From NCBI GenBank assembly GCA_965247965.1, contig OZ252053.1, forward strand, positions 2,480,001 through 2,544,000: a DNA stretch of 64,000 nucleotides, written 5' to 3'. The stretch's first letter is position 1, and each line of letters begins with the position of its first letter. This DNA comes from UBA7328 sp965247965 (lineage in GTDB: Bacteria > Bacteroidota > Bacteroidia > Chitinophagales > Saprospiraceae). A model generated the notes under the pieces. That model was not told where the DNA came from, did not search any database, and saw nothing but the letters and a program-made list of their open reading frames with translations. This document shows positions 62,034-64,000 of this stretch, one piece after another. The translations under genes were made by a program, and so were the position numbers.

Positions 62034-63542
62034 ATGAGCTCTCGCATAAACAGACTTGTTCGATTACGTCATTTAACTCTCCTTTGGGGAGCATTCCTTC
62101 TCTTGCTCAGTTGTCACTCAAAGCATTTAAGTACGGTAGATTCCCGTCCCAATATCGTCTTTATTCTCATTGATGATTTGGGCTGGACTGATCTGCCGTG
62201 TTATGACAACCGATTTAATGAAGCTCCTAACCTCGATCGCCTGAGTAGGGAAGGTATGCTATTCGCCAATGCCTATGCAGCATGTCCTGTTTGTTCGCCT
62301 ACACGAGCGTCTATTCAGGCAGGACAGTATCCCGCTCGCGTTGGAATTACAGATTTCATAACAGGCCATTGGCGGCCATACGAACAACTTACTGTCCCCA
62401 AAAACAGAACCCAATACCTTCCCGAAAGCATTGTAACCATTGGGGAGGCGCTAAAAGAAACAGGTTATGCTACGGGCTATTTCGGCAAATGGCATTTGGG
62501 CAGGAAAGACGAACATCTTCCAGGAAACCAAGGCTATGACGATTGGCGGGTGCATCGGGCCGGAGTATTCTATAATCTCAAATCGAAAAGTGCTATCTAT
62601 CCAAAAGACGAAACGCTCGATGATAATGATCGACTGTCAGAAGTATTAACGGATTATAGTGTGGATTTTATCGAATCGCACAAAAATGAACCCTTCTTTC
62701 TTTTTCTCTCTCATTACGACGTACATGTTCAATTGGACGCGGATATGGATTTGATCGAAAAATACCTGAACAAAGAAAAGAAGGATAAGTATCCGGGGAA
62801 TGCAATTTATGCCGCGATGATCGAGCATATCGACCGAAGTACAGGTCGTATTGTCGATAAATTAGAGGACTTAGGTTTGGATGAAAATACAATGGTGGTA
62901 TTCTTCTCTGACAACGGTGGCTTGGTCAGTCGATTTGATAAAATCCCTTTATTGGCCAAGGACAAACTTCCTATTTACAAGGGCTCCGATCTTCAGTACA
63001 TTGCTTCGTCAAATCATCCGCTAAGGGCAGAAAAGGGAACAATTTATGAAGGCGGGATTCGGGAACCGCTTATTATAAAATGGCCTAAGAAAATCAAGGC
63101 CGGATCTAAGTCCGACGCTTTGATAACAAGTGTGGATTTTTATCCCACGTTTGTAGAACTGGCAGGAGGACACTTGCCAAATGACCAAGTAATGGATGGC
63201 CAAAGTTTTGTTTCATTATTCGATGCCAATGTAATGGACGAAGACAGGGCTATCTTTTGGCACTACCCCGTGTACCATCATGGTGTGCCTGCCGGAGCCG
63301 TGCGGAAGGGAGAGTGGAAACTGATCGAGTATTATACGGATCATCGGGTTGAATTGTACAACCTGACCAAAGACATTGGAGAGGCGATCAATTTGGCGGA
63401 AGAAAGGCCTGAACTCACACTAGAACTGCATCAATTGCTCAAAGCGTGGCGCGAAGAAGTGGGGGCTGAAATGCCGGTGAAAAATCCTGATTTTGATGAA
63501 TCAAAAAGATATGAATGGGGTCGCCATCCCGATCGGTTATAG
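62034..63542 (+). CDS. Type I sulfatase lipoprotein
   Basis: A 502-residue arylsulfatase-type enzyme. The lipobox LLLLSC anchors Cys27. The formylglycine motif is Cys87 in VCSPTRASIQAG. FILIDDLGWTDLPCYD contains the metal-binding Asp pair and VFFSDNGGL the later Asp-Asn; GKWHLGRKDEH carries the Lys and His. It is divergent from the CE1-like esterase gene with a 122-base gap, so both may respond to the same signal. Confidence 0.92.
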   Translation: MSSRINRLVRLRHLTLLWGAFLLLLSCHSKHLSTVDSRPNIVFILIDDLGWTDLPCYDNRFNEAPNLDRLSREGMLFANAYAACPVCSPTRASIQAGQYPARVGITDFITGHWRPYEQLTVPKNRTQYLPESIVTIGEALKETGYATGYFGKWHLGRKDEHLPGNQGYDDWRVHRAGVFYNLKSKSAIYPKDETLDDNDRLSEVLTDYSVDFIESHKNEPFFLFLSHYDVHVQLDADMDLIEKYLNKEKKDKYPGNAIYAAMIEHIDRSTGRIVDKLEDLGLDENTMVVFFSDNGGLVSRFDKIPLLAKDKLPIYKGSDLQYIASSNHPLRAEKGTIYEGGIREPLIIKWPKKIKAGSKSDALITSVDFYPTFVELAGGHLPNDQVMDGQSFVSLFDANVMDEDRAIFWHYPVYHHGVPAGAVRKGEWKLIEYYTDHRVELYNLTKDIGEAINLAEERPELTLELHQLLKAWREEVGAEMPVKNPDFDESKRYEWGRHPDRL

Positions 63543-63766
63543 TGCTTTTTATCATTACAGGTTGAAAAGATAACATACCATTACTCGTCGTGCATTTGGA
63601 ATTTTGCGCAGTTAATCATAGCGTTACATATAATTGTAAAGTTATTGAAAATGTTCTTAGAATAGGAGTTCTTGTTGATGATAAGAGTAATTCGGATAGG
63701 TTTCGTACAAATTAATCAGTTCTTTGAAATCTGTATATTCATCAAAAATTCGTAAACAACAGCATT

Positions 63767-64000
63767 ATGAATGACGAATACTATATGAAAATCGCAATAG
63801 AAGAATCCAAAAAAGGAGACTGGCCATACGGAGCTGTTGTCGTAAAAGATGACAAAATAGTATCACAAGCCCACAACACCAGTCGTAAGGATACGGATTC
63901 TACAGCGCATGCTGAGGTGAATGCAATAAGAATGGCAGAAAGAGCTATGGGCAATATGTCGCTCGAAGGTTGCACGTTGTACACCTCCAGTGAATCCTGT
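63767..64000 (+). CDS. Nucleoside/nucleobase deaminase (runs off right edge)
   Basis: The first 78 residues of a zinc-dependent CMP/dCMP deaminase-family protein. The zinc and proton-shuttle motif HAE is at residues 48-50 (STAHAEVNAIRMAERA); the second motif would be TSSESC followed by PCxxC-type cysteines beyond the edge. The N-terminus GDWPYGAVVVKDDKIV is like guanine or cytosine deaminases. The exact base cannot be judged from this part. Confidence 0.85.
   Translation, partial: MNDEYYMKIAIEESKKGDWPYGAVVVKDDKIVSQAHNTSRKDTDSTAHAEVNAIRMAERAMGNMSLEGCTLYTSSESC

Noticed and set aside
43162..63542. Whole sulfatase-rich region considered as a polysaccharide utilisation locus
   Set aside because: No SusC/SusD pair, no anti-sigma/sigma pair and no hybrid two-component regulator is present, so the term does not fit this window.
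1..64000. tRNA, rRNA and riboswitch search by eye
   Set aside because: I saw no cloverleaf with TTCGA-type T-arm and CCA end, no rRNA-like block and no recognisable riboswitch motif. A covariance search would be needed to exclude them.

Overview
This window looks like a chromosome segment from a Bacteroidota bacterium. The evidence is a menaquinone cluster in Bacteroidota style (menA-menC-menE), two proteins with C-terminal type IX secretion sorting domains, many lipoprotein signal peptides, and starts that mostly lack a clear Shine-Dalgarno. The large number of sulfatases, a CE15 glucuronoyl esterase, a GH88 hydrolase, DUF1080 and planctomycete-style DUF1501/DUF1553 proteins suggest a marine, polysaccharide-degrading member such as a Saprospiria-like lineage. 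That placement is inference, not proof.

Layout. 1-9.9 kb: tail of an IS4 transposase, an exported amidase, a PIN toxin-antitoxin pair whose toxin is frameshifted, the menA-menC-menE operon, a helix-hairpin-helix membrane protein, and a two-gene unit ending in a DUF819 membrane protein. 10-19.5 kb: YihY/BrkB protein, thioesterase, a decayed and an intact DUF6364-like/PIN pair around a 2OG-Fe(II) oxygenase, a large T9SS surface protein, a DUF1573 protein and arginine deiminase. 19.5-27.6 kb: a well-delimited IS4 element, a sugar epimerase (frameshifted) with its Gfo/Idh/MocA partner, ArfB, GH88, an acyltransferase, and a decayed regulatory island around a perfect 17-bp palindrome. 28-36.6 kb: Gfo/Idh/MocA plus SDR pair, then a symmetric PhoD-sulfatase-sulfatase-PhoD block. 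36.7-53 kb: an insertion-rich zone where four mobile elements sit among polysaccharide and sugar-oxidation genes and have broken at least two of them. 53-64 kb: more sulfatases, intact YefM/YoeB, a RelE-type module destroyed by an IS4 insertion, TypA, a CE1-like esterase and the start of a nucleoside deaminase.

How it fits together. The catabolic genes (six sulfatases counting one truncated, two PhoD-like phosphatases, CE15, GH88, DUF1080, sugar dehydrogenase, two oxidoreductase pairs) would desulfate, de-esterify and oxidise sulfated or acidic glycans in the periplasm. No SusC/SusD transport pair is present, so this is not a canonical polysaccharide utilisation locus. Toxin-antitoxin loci recur, most of them decayed.

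The most unusual structure is a family of roughly 130-195 bp hairpin elements bounded by CTAG (26960, 31434, 38787 partial, 51245, 52680). Their terminal inverted repeats differ in sequence between copies yet match within each copy. Two of them stand in tandem and, with a nested IS630 element, interrupt one gene exactly at a CTAG. I found no CRISPR array, rRNA or tRNA.
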